Shown here piece by piece: positions 1-11,361 of a stretch of DNA of 64,000 nucleotides. The position numbers and the translations under genes were made by a program. Numbering within the stretch: the stretch's first letter is position 1; every line of letters begins with the position of its first letter. Under the pieces are notes generated by a model that was not told the origin of the DNA, searched no databases, and saw only the letters and a program-made list of their open reading frames with translations. Origin of the DNA: Entomortierella parvispora (Eukaryota; Mortierellomycota; Mortierellomycetes; Mortierellales; Mortierellaceae); the NCBI GenBank assembly GCA_963573315.1, contig OY752148.1, forward strand, positions 983,263-1,047,262. The letters run 5' to 3'.

Positions 1-566
1 TTGACTTCTTGAGTGTTTGCCGAAGCAGGGATGTGTCGAGATTGCTTCCGGGAAGCGAGGATGGTCGAGAGTGAAGGGGCTGATGAAGATGTCGTTGATT
101 CTGGAGATGATGGGGTGTCGTCTTCGGAAGCATCGCTTTCAGCGACGATTCTCAACGGTTGAACAAGAGATTTGCCGAGAACAGTGCTACTCCTGGACTG
201 GTAAACAGTCAGCACCAAGGTGTAAGTGCCAGGGACAATATCAGGTCGAAGATTGACTCTGGTCGACCCAGAGATGGTGGGAACATAACGAGAGAGGTAG
301 ATATTGTTCTCTTGATCGTGGTTCATGAGTTGAATATCAAGAGTCGACCCCTTGGCCATTGAAGAGGAATCCCAGGAAATGGTAGGGAGCGTGTTGACGA
401 GCCATTGTGTGCGAGCGGTGGGCGAGTCGATGGTAAAGCTGATAGGGTCGACTTGTTGAAGTCTGGAGTGCGAGGGTGTTGGGAGGGCGAATGTGAAAGT
501 GGAGAAGATCAAGAGGATGGAGAGGAGAGAGTGAAGGAAGAGACGGACAGAGGCTAGTGACCGCAT
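1..566 (-). CDS. Kre9/Knh1-like secreted cell-wall protein (C-terminal part beyond the left edge)
   Basis: Reading leftward from the ATG at 564-566, the frame stays open for 188 codons to the window edge, so the gene is cut off. The N-terminus is a clear signal peptide: a basic start, then a long Leu/Ile/Phe-rich core ending near FALP. It is followed by a beta-sandwich-like segment with the pattern SPTARTQW...ISWDSS...PGTYTLVLTVYQ. That matches the N-terminal domain of the yeast Kre9/Knh1 and Ser-Thr-rich GPI-anchored families, where it is linked to beta-1,6-glucan assembly in the wall. After about residue 145 it becomes Ser/Thr/Pro-rich, as expected for an O-mannosylated stalk. A GPI signal would lie outside the window and cannot be checked. 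The family call comes from pattern recognition only; a general secreted adhesin-like protein remains possible. Confidence 0.7.
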   Translation of the reverse strand, partial: MRSLASVRLFLHSLLSILLIFSTFTFALPTPSHSRLQQVDPISFTIDSPTARTQWLVNTLPTISWDSSSMAKGSTLDIQLMNHDQENNIYLSRYVPTISGSTRVNLRPDIVPGTYTLVLTVYQSRSSTVLGKSLVQPLRIVAESDASEDDTPSSPESTTSSSAPSLSTILASRKQSRHIPASANTQEV

Positions 567-2501
567 GGTGCGTGGACGGATGTAGGAAAAGGAAAAAGGA
601 AAAAGCGCGGCAACGACGGACGGACACACTGAGGAAACGAAAAGATGAAAAACTGTGCTGGTGTTTTGTGGGACATAACGTCGTATTTATGGAGATCGGG
701 CCTTCTTGTGCGGCGGCGGACAGAGGGCGCATAGGAACAAAAGTAGGTGGGACGAGCTGAGCTTTAGAAGCAGCAAGGTATCAAGGGAAACTGGCCGGGA
801 GTGGCGTCCGAGTCGGGCAATGGTTTCTCGTCTGCTGTTTTTAGCACGGGGCTTGGCGGAAGTTGAAATCCAGGGGGGTTGGCGTTCTTTGTGCCTGGGA
901 AACAAAGTGCAGCCCAAAATACGGTCCACTCGCAACTGCCCCCCTGTCCCAGAATAGCGAAAGCGGAACCGTTGCCATGACGACGCCGGTCTAGTACTAG
1001 TGCTATTCAAGGTGGAGCAAGCTAGACGAATGACGATGGTGGCACACGAACACCCCCACTCACAGATCGTTAATCTGTGGGAACTATTCTTGTCTTTTTC
1101 TGTCCGTCTGTCGTGGAATAAAAAAAACTCATTCTCAGCGCCAGACTGGCAGTCGGCCGTTTTCGCTGGGTTGTCCTTTTCCTCAGAAGAACGACCCAAA
1201 AAAAGCAACGACTCATCTTCGACAGATTCAACCCAGAGTCAGACCTTGACGAGAACTTCTAAACTCTTGGAGCATTTAAAGCTGAGACCATGAGATCATT
1301 GTGTCACACACAACTGGCGTTTCTTTTGGCGACGCGCTGCTTCCTTGCAGTCTGCAAAAGAGCTTGGAAGTCGCGTGGCGCAAAGGAGCACTTGGGCTCT
1401 CTAGCAAGCGCCCAGCGATGTCACCGAGCCCGTGTGTCGTCTCACAGTCGAAACTATGTCCCTTCCGTCTTTTCTCCTCGAGAAGCTTACAGTTGGAAAC
1501 AAAGACGATATGTAAATCATTTCATGCTTTCTTTTCCCTGCTAGGTCATGTTGTATCAGGTATGATTGCAACCATCAAGACCATTCCGAAGAGGATGTAA
1601 GGATGGTAACAGTAACGCGATGCATCTGCACAGCAGTCGACTTTGACTCCTCGATTTCTTCTCCCTGACATTGTGGTTGACGACCATCCTCTTTCCTTTC
1701 ACCTCGCATTAGTCCTCCCTTATCTTTCTATCCATCCCCAGGAGAAAGGATCTGCCCAGTTGCATCAAGGCTCCCCTCTTTCCTTATATTCCCGACTCAC
1801 ACCTCCTATTTACCTACAATAAAAAAAGGCCTTCTTGTCTCGTTGCTCCAAAATTCCGGCCCAAGCTACATATCGTACATCCTCATTCACACGTTTGTGC
1901 AGCGCAGACACCGGCGCACACATCACGTTCCAGCAGAAGTGTAGTCAAAGTACCTGATCAGATGTTTTCAAAGTCCTTTCCTGGATGCCTCATTCTACAT
2001 TACTCTCAGTACCCTCTCTTCGAGATCGCCGTGCAGATCGCCGTGCAGATCTCACGAAAAGTCTCATTCCTAATGACTCCAGTAGATGATATAAAAAAAG
2101 GGATCTATCCCTTCCTTTTCTATGAAGTGCAAGGTCACAGACTAGTGAGAGGAAAGGTCAAAAGCATTTGTCGATTCACACTCTCCCTGTGTTCTCTCCT
2201 GAAAAAATATAATACTCCCAGTTCATCGTCTTCCTCTCCTTTGCACGCTTGACCCCAATTGCAAGTCCAACTCATTATACAACTCTCCAGTGTTCTGAGC
2301 ATTCAGTCGCTTACGACTCCTCTTCGTTCTCGTTTTTTTCCCTTTACCTCATCTTGTGTTTACTCAATAGGAAAACACACACACGCACACACACACACAC
2401 ACACGCACACACACACACACGTCGCTTTTTCATTTCACTTCTCCAAATTCCACCGTGAAAACAAATAGTTTACAGAAAGCATTCGTCTCTCTTCAGTATC
2501 C
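567..2501. other. Intergenic stretch between divergent genes, no gene supported
   Basis: This stretch lies between the divergently oriented Kre9-like gene (-) and the membrane carrier (+). All open frames are short, start at random positions, overlap on both strands and show no family signature. The right part is pyrimidine-rich and carries an AC microsatellite at about 2374-2420. It probably holds both promoters; I see no convincing TATA box. Confidence 0.6.
2374..2420. repeat. (AC)n microsatellite with GC interruptions
   Basis: An alternating AC tract of about 47 bp with two single CG interruptions, ending about 80 nt before the proposed start codon of the membrane carrier. It is therefore likely in the 5' UTR or core promoter. 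Similar CA tracts occur upstream of NOT1 and NDUFV1 in this window. Confidence 0.9.
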
Positions 2502-5003
2502 ATGATCGCGCTTTCGACGTTACTCTGGACAAGCGCAAAGTAAGTAGACAGGGACATATTGAACAAGATGGGAGAGCGTGCTTGCTTGGCACACACCTGA
2601 TTTCTTGGTCAAGGGATGCAAGACCTAACACTTCCTGGCACTATCGATCACTATAGACCCATTATCAAGTCCCTTATTCTAGGGGGTAAGCCTGAGAGAG
2701 AACACCTGAGAGAGACCATGAATGAAACGCGACAACTTTCTTTTTTGCGGCGCGCCAAAACTTACGAACCCTTTTTGTTTCCTTTCAGGATGCGGCGCAC
2801 TGATGGCCTACCATGGGCTGCTCACGCCCGCAGGATCCAAGGTCGTCTCGGGCTTAATCCTTAATTACACACTACCTGCTCTGCTGTTTGCAAAGATGCT
2901 GTCCTGTGTCAGCATGGACAACATCTCTGAGCTTGGGTAAGGGGGCTGATTTTTTTGCTGGCAAGCATGCCAGCTGTCTATGGTTGTACTCATCTGCACT
3001 TCATATTCCTTGGTAATAGCCTAGTCGCTGTAGTTGCCATCTTCTACATGGTGATGGGCGCCTTCTTCGGTGTGCTGATTCAAAAGACTGGTCGAGTGCC
3101 GAAAAGGCTACATCGCGGTATCATTGCAGCGACCATGTTCACCAACTTTGTAAGACCTGCAGATCGATAAAAAAAAAGAGATGGTATTCGGACTCGACTC
3201 CCGTGCTTGGCTAACACTTCGCCTTTTTATTGACTATTTTGCACGTCCCAACGAATCCCCCAGGGAGATTTGCCCATCTCCATCATCTTGGCGGTTTCTG
3301 ACCACCCTCCTTTCTTAGTGGGCGATGGTGCATTGGGCACGGCGTACTCCAGTGTGTTCATTGCCGTGTTTTATCTCTTCCTCTTTCCGTTTGGCGGTTA
3401 TAGACTCATCCGATATGATCACGTCAAGGAAGCGCAAAGGTTACGGTCTCTAACCAACGCCCTTTCAGAACAAACCAGCGAAACTTCAGAAACGATCGCC
3501 TCTTCCTCTGACCCTTCGTCATCACTCTCGCCCTCGACCAGCTGTCCAGAAGGAGCGCCCAGTGATGCCACCGTGTCAAATGATACCCTTGAAGGGTCTG
3601 GCTCCAATGCCGCAACGCCTCACCCAGAGCATCATAGCCCGGTGAAAGAGTTTTCAGACATCAAACCGGATCCGTCAATCACAAGCATGTCTCCAACTAG
3701 AACAGAGCCATTGTACCCGCAACAGATTCCCCGACATCTCCAAACCACCACGGTCTCGAGGGCTTCTGCCATCATCAACTTGAAACCGAGTGGCAGGATG
3801 GACGCTCTGGAGGATGGATCCGACAGTGAGAACGAAGCCCCTGTGTTTTGCAATTTAGCAGGATACGAAGATCAAGCGGATACGATGGACCAAGGTAGTG
3901 GTGTTCAGTCGAGTAAGCTGTACGGAGATACCCGTCATTTGACGCCTGAAAGCCATGGGCTCCAAGTGCCTAGAGAGTGCCATAGTGTTGGAAGCTCTTT
4001 GAGCGGCAGCACAGCGAAAACAAAAGTAGAGTCAACCGGGAGAGAACCATCGGTCACACAAAACGCGATAGTCCTGTCGCCCATGCTGGAGATTGACATC
4101 ACAGAAGGGGCAGTCGAGCCACTGGACTGTCAGGGGATGTCTTCCGATCGACGACGAACAAGTCTCAGTCTGCAAATGGAAGACTTTTCTGTAGGGGCTG
4201 ACAAGAAAAAATCAGTCAACATTCACGCCACCAGCTTTCCAAAGTCGACTCCAGGGCTACAGGAGACAACGCAGTCCAGTCTCCCACCCCCGAACCCGCC
4301 AGCGTATGGATTGCAACAACAGGCGGGACAAGGACCGTTAGAGGAAGAAGAGTCGCTTACACTTTCACCGCTACCCAAGGTTCCCCCTCAGCTGGAGCGG
4401 ACTTATACCTCGCGCACCAGAGACAGAAGTTTGTTCTGGCGTCTGTTCCATGGCACACGAGAATACCTGACACCGCCGACCATTGGACTTTTGCTCGGTC
4501 TCGTAGTAGCGTTGACGCCGATGCGACGGCTGTTCGTTATAACCTCGAGTCCGCTTCCTTCGCTGGATGAGCTACCACCGCTGAGCTTTATTCACGAGAT
4601 CACGCTCATGTTGGGGGGTTGCTGCGTTCCCTTGGGGTTAACAGTCCTAGGCGCGTCCTTGTCTAGACTGAAACCAGGGAGAATCCGACCTTTGGTGCCA
4701 GCATTGGCCATGGTTACGACTGTCAAGATGGTGATTTCGCCTTTAATCGGTATTCTAGTGGTGCAGATGCTGTTGGTCCGACACTTTGGATGGATCGGGA
4801 CACGGAGCCACATGCTGCAGTTTACACTGATGCTAATGAGTGGATCCCCCACCAGTATTACGTGTTTTGTGTTGGCACTGGTATGGGACCGCAGAACGAG
4901 GAACGCGGGAAGCGAGATGGCAGCGCTGATTGCGGTCCAGTACGCCGTGGCGTCGGTGCTGTTGACGGTGCTGAGCGCGTGCATGATGTTCTTTTTATTC
5001 TGA
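2502..5003 (+). CDS. PIN-like / auxin-efflux-carrier family membrane transporter
   Basis: Five exons fit one open frame: 2502-2539, 2657-2685, 2789-2936, 3020-3149 and 3264-5003 (about 694 aa). Exon 2 is a 29-nt microexon, and without it the frame between exons 1 and 3 does not connect. The product has an N-terminal helix bundle (about residues 1-170) with motifs such as SLILGGCGALMA, LNYTLPALLFAKM and FVRGDLPIS-like text reading TNFGDLPISI. A roughly 330-residue hydrophilic Ser/Pro-rich loop follows, then a C-terminal helix bundle from about residue 505. This two-bundle layout with a long central loop is that of the Mem_trans/auxin efflux carrier family (fungal ECM3 type). In fungi these are presumed ER or plasma-membrane carriers of unknown substrate; auxin transport should not be assumed. 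The start is the first ATG of exon 1, just downstream of the AC repeat. Confidence 0.85.
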
Positions 5004-5699
5004 AAGAGAAAACACGTTGTGGAGTTAGACTAGATGAAACTTTGACAAGATCTTGGACGCGTTCGGTGAAGACCAGCATCCGCCTGAACAGCAACCAGAG
5101 ACTCTTTCCTCAAAAGCTGAAGTGAATGTGATGGCTTTGACAGATAGAACTCGAGGCTCTTGAGAACGATGACAGTGTTCGCAATCCACCAATGCTTTTT
5201 TTTTTTTTTTTTAAGAGAACCACTTTGACTATCCCCACAAAATGCAACAACTCCTTGTTTGGAAGGGCAAAGGAGACGAATTCCTAGAGGAGAGGAGAAG
5301 AGCAGAGCGCAGGCTGGCGGCGTTGAGCCGTGGGGAACTTGTCGGCCCCTTGATGAGCAAGCGCGAGCCGACTCGGCGAGCACATGGCTCCAGAGCGAGG
5401 GGGGGGAAAGCGCCAAGGGACGGAAGCGCACTGCCAAAGCTGAGAGGGAGGGAGAAGGAGCAGAAGTCCAAAGAGAGAAGAAAGGAAGGACACACGAGCA
5501 GAGACGCGTGCGGTCGATCGATCGATCCTCTTCTTTCCTCTCTTTCTTTGCTTCTCCTCCTGCATGCATGTATGCATTCCTTCCCTGCTTCCTTCATGCC
5601 TCTCTCTCTTTGCCGCATCCCGACGCCTCTCTTTGATCCAGATCTGCCTCTCATCTCCACCATTGCACCACTGTTCTCCTCTCTTGGCTCTCTCCCGCC
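5004..5699. other. Intergenic, low-complexity, no gene supported
   Basis: This 0.7 kb region follows the carrier's stop. It contains a 17-T run (5196-5212) and then a CT-rich stretch leading to the next transcription unit. Several open frames overlap on both strands here because of the skewed composition; none has family features. It likely holds the 3' end of the carrier transcript and the promoter of the next gene. Confidence 0.5.
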
Positions 5700-7953
5700 A
5701 TGGCTCCGCAGCCATTCGCCCCAGCCAGTCCTCGATCCAACTCTCGGGCATTAAATCCATCGAATCCATCTCCCTCATGCTGCTTCCCTTCCCCAGGCAC
5801 CACTGCAACCAGCCTCGTCAACGCCAGCACACGGATCCATGCCCGTCGACAGCGACGTAGACGCGGTGCCTCTACCACCAGCAACAGCAGCAACCAGTCC
5901 TCTCTCCTGCTTGCCTGTCTTCGACAGAGCGCGCACAGACGAACAACAAGCCCCACCTGCAGACCCATTGGGCCGTTCACATTCCCAGCATTGCCACCCA
6001 TGCCTGCATTGCCATCCCTCCCAGTCATGCCGTCGATGCCCTCAATGCCTTCAATGCCTTCAATGCCTTCAATGCCTTCCATGCCTTCAATGCCGTCGAT
6101 GCCGTCCTGGCCCACGTTGACTTCCTTGGACTTGTTCCTTCCTTCAGTCAGGAGTGGATCCTGGAGAGTAACGAGACAGCAGCAACAGCAGCGGCAGCCA
6201 GACGGGCCTTGCCCGTGTTGTCCCCCTCCAGAGACAGTGCCGTGGACTCGAACGGCGAGTGGAAGCGAGGGGCTTTTGGCTGCAACAGATGATCCTGGCA
6301 CCCGATGCCAGGGGTATCCCTATCCGTCCGATTGGCCATCAGGTAAAATTATCGGGCCGTTTTTGCTGAAATTCATTCTCGTTTATCTACTTCTACTGGG
6401 AACAGTTGTGTGGAGAGACCCCTTTGATTTGCTGGTGGACGTGGGGTCACAACCACAGTTGGCGAATGTGGAGGAAGAGCGAGTGAGCTAGCAACCGGGA
6501 AGCGTGGCGTGGTCAAGAGGGCGGATGATCGAGCTGAATGGATGAAAGAACGAGCAAACAGCAGCTGAATGAATGGGTGAATGATAGAAAAGGCCAGCAA
6601 GGGGGGTGGAGGGGAGAGTGAAGGGCCAGATGCTCTTATCTTGTGGACAGGGTGCACCATCCATCCATGCCGTGCCCGGTCCAGAACAAACGGCCGATGC
6701 ACAGCTCCTCTCTGGTCTTTCCGACTTTTTTTCTTTCTTTTCCTTGTTCGTCTTCTTCCGACTCTTGACCCTTTCCGCCTCTGGAAGCTATCGACGCTAA
6801 CCCTGGAACATACTTCAACCAAACCCTAGACCCTAGCCGAGCGCTTGCACAAGGTAACGAATGCACATGTCCTCCCTTCTCCTTTGTCGTTTGAGCCTGG
6901 TGAAAGAGGCAGGGCTTGTTCTCGTCTTATGGGACTGAGCAAGTGGTATTTTTATGGCTTGGAGGGGGGCAGGGATCACGTCAAACGATTGCATTATGGC
7001 AATTGCGTGGGTTCGAGTGCGTCTTTATTGCTCTTGAACCTCTTTTTGCCCTCGATTCACACCCAGCGCGCGGCTGCTGTCTTTGCTTGGGCGAATGTGC
7101 CTTCTCCCCTCCCATGTGTTATGTTTATCTCTCTATCTGCCTCTTTATCTATCTGCTCGATCAATCTCTGTTTGTCCGATATGAGGGGGCTATTCGGTAT
7201 TGGTGAGACCAGCCAAGTGGTTTCGGACTTGCCTTTCCCTTCTCGTTGCCCAAAAGGCTCGCCTCAATGGACCTGCAGATTGCAGCCAACTCGACCTGCT
7301 TCGCAGCATGGGAGGTGTCCAAAGCCAACACTACGCCCAGACCACGGCAAGGTGCATCCAAAATTTCATTTCCTTCATGTGCTGTCAAAGAGCCGCCTCT
7401 CATGTGTTTCTGTGCGAACACAAGCTTTCGTATCGAGTCGGTGCGAATGTTTGTCAGCTTGGGTCTCCCAGCATGCCTTTTCTTTTCATTTGCACACAGA
7501 ATGTTGCTCCACATCCATCCCCACAGCATTCTGTGATGTTCTTGATGGTCAACTTTGACCCCGAGTAATATCCTCGAGCAGTGATATACATGTCCTGAGA
7601 CTGGCTATCAGTGACGGGAGATAAGACAAGGAAATGTTAAGAGACGGGGCTAAAAAAAGTGGTGCTGGGCACACTTTGGTGAGGGGTTTTGTTCACGAAT
7701 AGCGACCATTTGATATGGGGTGCACGCAATAGGATGCTCGCTGTTGCAGATAACAACTCTGTCGGCGTACTGTGCTGTACGTCCATTGGGGAGAGGCGTG
7801 TTCTCATCAACCATATCGTCATTATCATATTATTGTTGTTGTTGTGGTTGCTGAATTTCCAACGTGGCCCAAGCCCTGTTTGCTGCCCAGTGAGTGAATC
7901 CCAATGTTTACTCTTTTGAACTTTCTCTGTTTTCTTCCTCCCCAACCCTGCAG
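5700..7953 (+). other. Probable 5' exons and introns of the 10.7-kb-ending gene, structure unresolved
   Basis: Protein-like stretches appear in different plus-strand frames. One is at about 5839-6000 (ATG at 5839, Pro/Ala-rich). Another runs at 6257-6345, reading GFWLQQMILAPDARGIPIRP in part, and is followed by a good GTAAAA donor at 6346. A third lies at 7215-7342, with LDLLRSMGGVQSQHYAQTTA followed by a GTGCAT donor. They could join to the exon at 7954 through introns, but I could not find one chain of splice sites with consistent phases. The 5700 ATG frame (263 codons) is dominated by a 9-bp repeat and may be only partly coding. Transcript data would settle the model. Confidence 0.35.
6025..6112 (+). 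repeat. 9-bp minisatellite (ATGCCTTCA-type units)
   Basis: About nine degenerate copies of a 9-bp unit lie in tandem. Because the unit length is a multiple of three, all forward frames stay open and would encode Met-Pro-Ser, Cys-Leu-Gln or Asn-Ala-Phe triplets. This makes it hard to choose the real frame of the surrounding exon. Confidence 0.85.
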
Positions 7954-10655
7954 CATACGCGCACGTCAAACTCAAGATGGTCGAGCAACACCAGCGAAAT
8001 TGGGAGGCAATCTCACGGTATTGCGAGCAAGTTGACCTCTGGCACCATGACGAATCTGCCTTTGGTGAGCACGAATATGACCGCGAGAGGGCTACGGAAC
8101 GATCCCAGCGGCCATATCCGCAGCAAAGTCACCGCCCAAGCGAGCATATCACTTCTCCAAGTCTTGTTGCATATCGGATGAATCAGCAGCATCCCCACGA
8201 GCAGACAAGGGACTCTACAGGCGATCTATCCAAGCCCTTTACCCAAGGGTCCCAGGCACGAGGACGGGTGCAGGGTCAGTGTTCGATGGTAGCTGCACTG
8301 CAGTCTCAGTCCAAACCTGTTTTTGTATCCGTGTCTGGCAAGTGCTCATCCTGTCCCCACACTGAAGAACCAATCGCAGTGGCCTTCGGAGATGTCCATC
8401 ACACCCGGAGCTTCTCCCTGTCAGGCGCGGACTTGGACACAGTCTCCGATATGGACATGCAAGTTGGGATGAAAAAGAAGAGCACGAGCAATGGCCCAAG
8501 CAAGAGGCGAATCAAGTGCCGGAACAAGGTGCGCGATAGGGATTTGAGAAGGAGCGAGAGCCAGTCTCCGCCCTCGTCTCCGTCCCGTTCCACGACACGC
8601 GGGGCTATGCTGAAGAAGGATAGCCGACTCGGAGTCGAAGCTCAGGCGGAGGGAGGACAACAAGAACAACAACAACGACAACAGAATGGACATGAAGCAC
8701 ATACACAAGGTTCGAATGAGCCTGGGCTAGATTCGGAGTCTCATATGGCCCGTGAGCGCAAATTTATGATTTCGCTATCTTGTTCTCGTTCCTGTTCTTC
8801 GGACAAGGTTGTGGACGGAAGCAAACCCGACGGGAATGCACCAACCATGGCTCTTTCCTTCTCTCTTCCTTCTTCAACCTCGCAGCCCCCCAACTCCCAA
8901 CCCTCTTCACTCTCAACTGCACCTGGTGTCGTCCTCCCTTCTCTCCCTCCCACACCCACCGCCACTCACTTTTGCCCACCCTGTCGTCCTCACTCGCCCC
9001 TGCAGTCACCATCCTCTCCTGCCAAGGACACATCCTCTGGCAGCATGCCAGTTGTAACACTGCCATCCGTGAGGGCACAGCTGCCCAAACAACAACAACA
9101 ACAACAACAACAACAAGGATCTGAATCGGCCCCATCGCCTTACTCAATTTCCTTATCCTCACCTACCACCCTGCAATCCAGAGCCGATTTAAGCCGACTT
9201 CTGGACTCTGTCCTTGATCATGCAACCAGGATTGCAGAATCTCAATCGTCACTGACCAGGGACTGCCACGACAAGAATCGATCAACACCCTACAGCTCCA
9301 CGTCTCAAACCGCTCGGCCCTCTCCCGTCACTCGCATCAACAGCTCCAAAGTGAGGTTCTTTGTCGAAAGTGATGATGACGACAACGACACCGACGACAA
9401 TGGCAACGAGGAGGAGGTTTATGGGGCGAACATGCCACGAAGCCTCGAGCCCGCTTCTGCCGTATGGCACAGCAATAACAATGACGCAGATGATACAGAA
9501 GAATGTGACTACTTTGGCGAGCAGTGGCAATTCAAGTATCAACACAGAGGCACCGGTGGCAATCCAAACCCTCGATACGAGCCAGCTGCCCCCGTGCGAA
9601 GACAGTCGCTATTGTCAGATCTATTCATGGCAGAAAAGATGATGGCAGCCCAGACAACGACGTTAAGCAAGCACCCGACTACTTATTGGAATCCGACCTC
9701 CCTTTCGTCTGGGGCATCCTCATGCTGCCACAGTGCAGGAAACTCTGACGGAGAGTCATCGTACTCCAATGCCAGTCCTCGACCCCAGATGCACACGTCA
9801 AAGTTCACAGTGCCTCCAATGGGACCAGCTTCGAACCGAACTTCCTTCAGTCAAGAACGAGTTAGTCGTGGTTACATGGAGGATCACGAGCCCCTGTTAT
9901 TCCCAAAGCTAGAGCGAGGAGGTCAAGAACGGAGCAAAGTCAGATTGCCACTTATGAGGACTAAGCGAGTGTTTAGGAATCTGGACGATTTAGCCGAGCA
10001 GCACAGAGTTTCTTTACTGAGCAATGAGGACGACGGCACTTTGATAAACAGGAGTGCACGATTTCGTCCACGTCGACCAACCATTCGACCAGGAGACGCA
10101 GGTCCTCCTAGATTGAACGACTTGATTGCCAAAACGGGGACCCTATCTTCCCCCATTGCACCAACATCTCTATTCTCCAGTGTACCAGCATCATCCAGCA
10201 ACAACAAACACAGCACAGACACCAACATCTCCACTCTTACGGCAGACGAGAGTTGCCGTTGTAAAACACCCATTGTATCATTATCATCCACACTCCCTAC
10301 TCCCACAACAACAGCAGCTGCATCCAGCAGGGCCAGCAATATCAACATCAGCAGCAACGGCCATCCCGGGACTGTTTCTTTGTGTGATTCCACCTCGGGA
10401 TGCTGTGTCCCAGCGACGGTGGCTGCGACAACTACGGCGACATCTGCTCTAGCCACGTCCGCCACTGCGACTGTGGCAGCTCCTCGGAGCACAGGACCCA
10501 AAGTCACGGCGACAACGACGGCAAAGTCGGCCATCGGAGGCATGTTCCGTGGATGGGAAAAGGCGACGCAAGTCCAGGGGCAGATCCAGTCGATGTACGT
10601 GCACATGGTCGACACGGTTCAACGTACTCTTTCAGCTGGATCGACGACCCAATAG
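7954..10655 (+). CDS. Large Ser/Thr/Gln-rich protein of unknown function (3' exon; 5' part unresolved)
   Basis: After a good acceptor (CCCTGCAG at 7946-7953) one frame runs 900 codons to the stop at 10653-10655. The first residues (AYAHVKLKMVEQHQRNWEAI in part) look like a charged helix continuing from an upstream exon. An ATG at 7977 could instead serve as the start, giving 892 aa. The rest is mostly disordered: poly-Gln, Ser/Pro blocks, an acidic DDDDN run, Thr/Ala-rich tracts, with islands such as RVFRNLDDLAEQHRVSLLS. It ends in a compact amphipathic segment (about the last 45 residues, IGGMFRGWEKATQVQGQIQS in part). I do not recognise the family. The helical start and end flanking a long linker suggest a scaffold or membrane-associated regulator, but this is only inference. 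An AT-rich tandem repeat follows directly after the stop. Confidence 0.7.
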
Positions 10656-10692
10656 AAACCGTAATCCGTAATAATAATATTAAAATGCCTGA

Positions 10693-10746
10693 TTAAAATT
10701 TAAAATTTAAAATTTAAAATTTAAAAAATAAAATTTAAAAAATAAA
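10693..10746. repeat. AT-only tandem repeat (AAAATTT units)
   Basis: A 7-bp AAAATTT unit is repeated four times, then decays into A-rich copies. It sits 40 nt after the stop of the preceding gene. Each unit contains the palindrome AAATTT. It may act as an AT-rich transcription-end element, but no function is shown. Confidence 0.85.
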
Positions 10747-10831
10747 TATGTAATATCAGGCAAAGCGATAAAAATAAAAACGGTGACGCAATTGACGCGC
10801 AGATTGCGCTGCCTAATGACAGACCCGCAGA

Positions 10832-10859
10832 GAGGTGCACACACACAGCACGCACACAC

Positions 10860-10890
<31 letters not shown>

Positions 10891-10911
10891 CACACACACA
10901 CACACACACAC
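10832..10911. repeat. (CA)n microsatellite upstream of NOT1
   Basis: A CA/AC tract of about 80 bp with a few single-base interruptions, ending about 450 nt before the NOT1 start codon. The long open frames that cross it on both strands are artefacts of the dinucleotide repeat. Confidence 0.9.
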
Positions 10912-11248
10912 GTCTCGTCCCCTGGGTCGGTTTCTTTCGTTCCTTTCCATCATCATCCCGTTCATCCTCGCCATCCTCGTCCTTGCATTCCCCTTCTCTC
11001 CTCCCCCTCGGCCGCTTTGCTCGCTTGCTCACCCCGTGCGCATCCTCAACGCAGCCTAGCCCTCTGCCCAGCACCATCGCCATCTGTGCTGCTGTTTGTT
11101 TGTTGACCTGCCGATCAGCTGGAGCGCGCCGTTGGTTGCTTTCTTTCTTTTTTTTCTTTTCGTCTACTTTTACTCTCTTTCCGTCGCCCAGCAAGACAAG
11201 TCGAATTGCACTCGATTGACCAACAACCCGTCTTACAAGGAGAATTCT

Positions 11249-11357
11249 GTAAGTCTCGGCAAGAGACAAAAAAGACACCTCTTCATCGCGATCGCACTCC
11301 TTGACACTCACACTCACGCTCTCTCTCTTTCTATTCCCTCCTCTGTCTCATTTCTAG
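11249..11357 (+). other. Likely 5' UTR intron of NOT1
   Basis: A consensus donor (GTAAGT at 11249) and a pyrimidine-rich tract ending in TTTCTAG at 11357 frame a 109-nt intron that stops four bases before the NOT1 ATG. No ATG in the flanking leader extends the coding frame, so the intron would be in the 5' UTR. Confidence 0.55.
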
Positions 11358-11361
11358 CGGG

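Noticed and set aside
4592-4984. Minus-strand frame inside the carrier gene
   Set aside because: A shadow of the transmembrane coding frame on the opposite strand.
10721-11317. 198-codon minus-strand frame upstream of NOT1
   Set aside because: It runs through the CA repeat and encodes Cys-Val tracts; a dinucleotide-repeat artefact.
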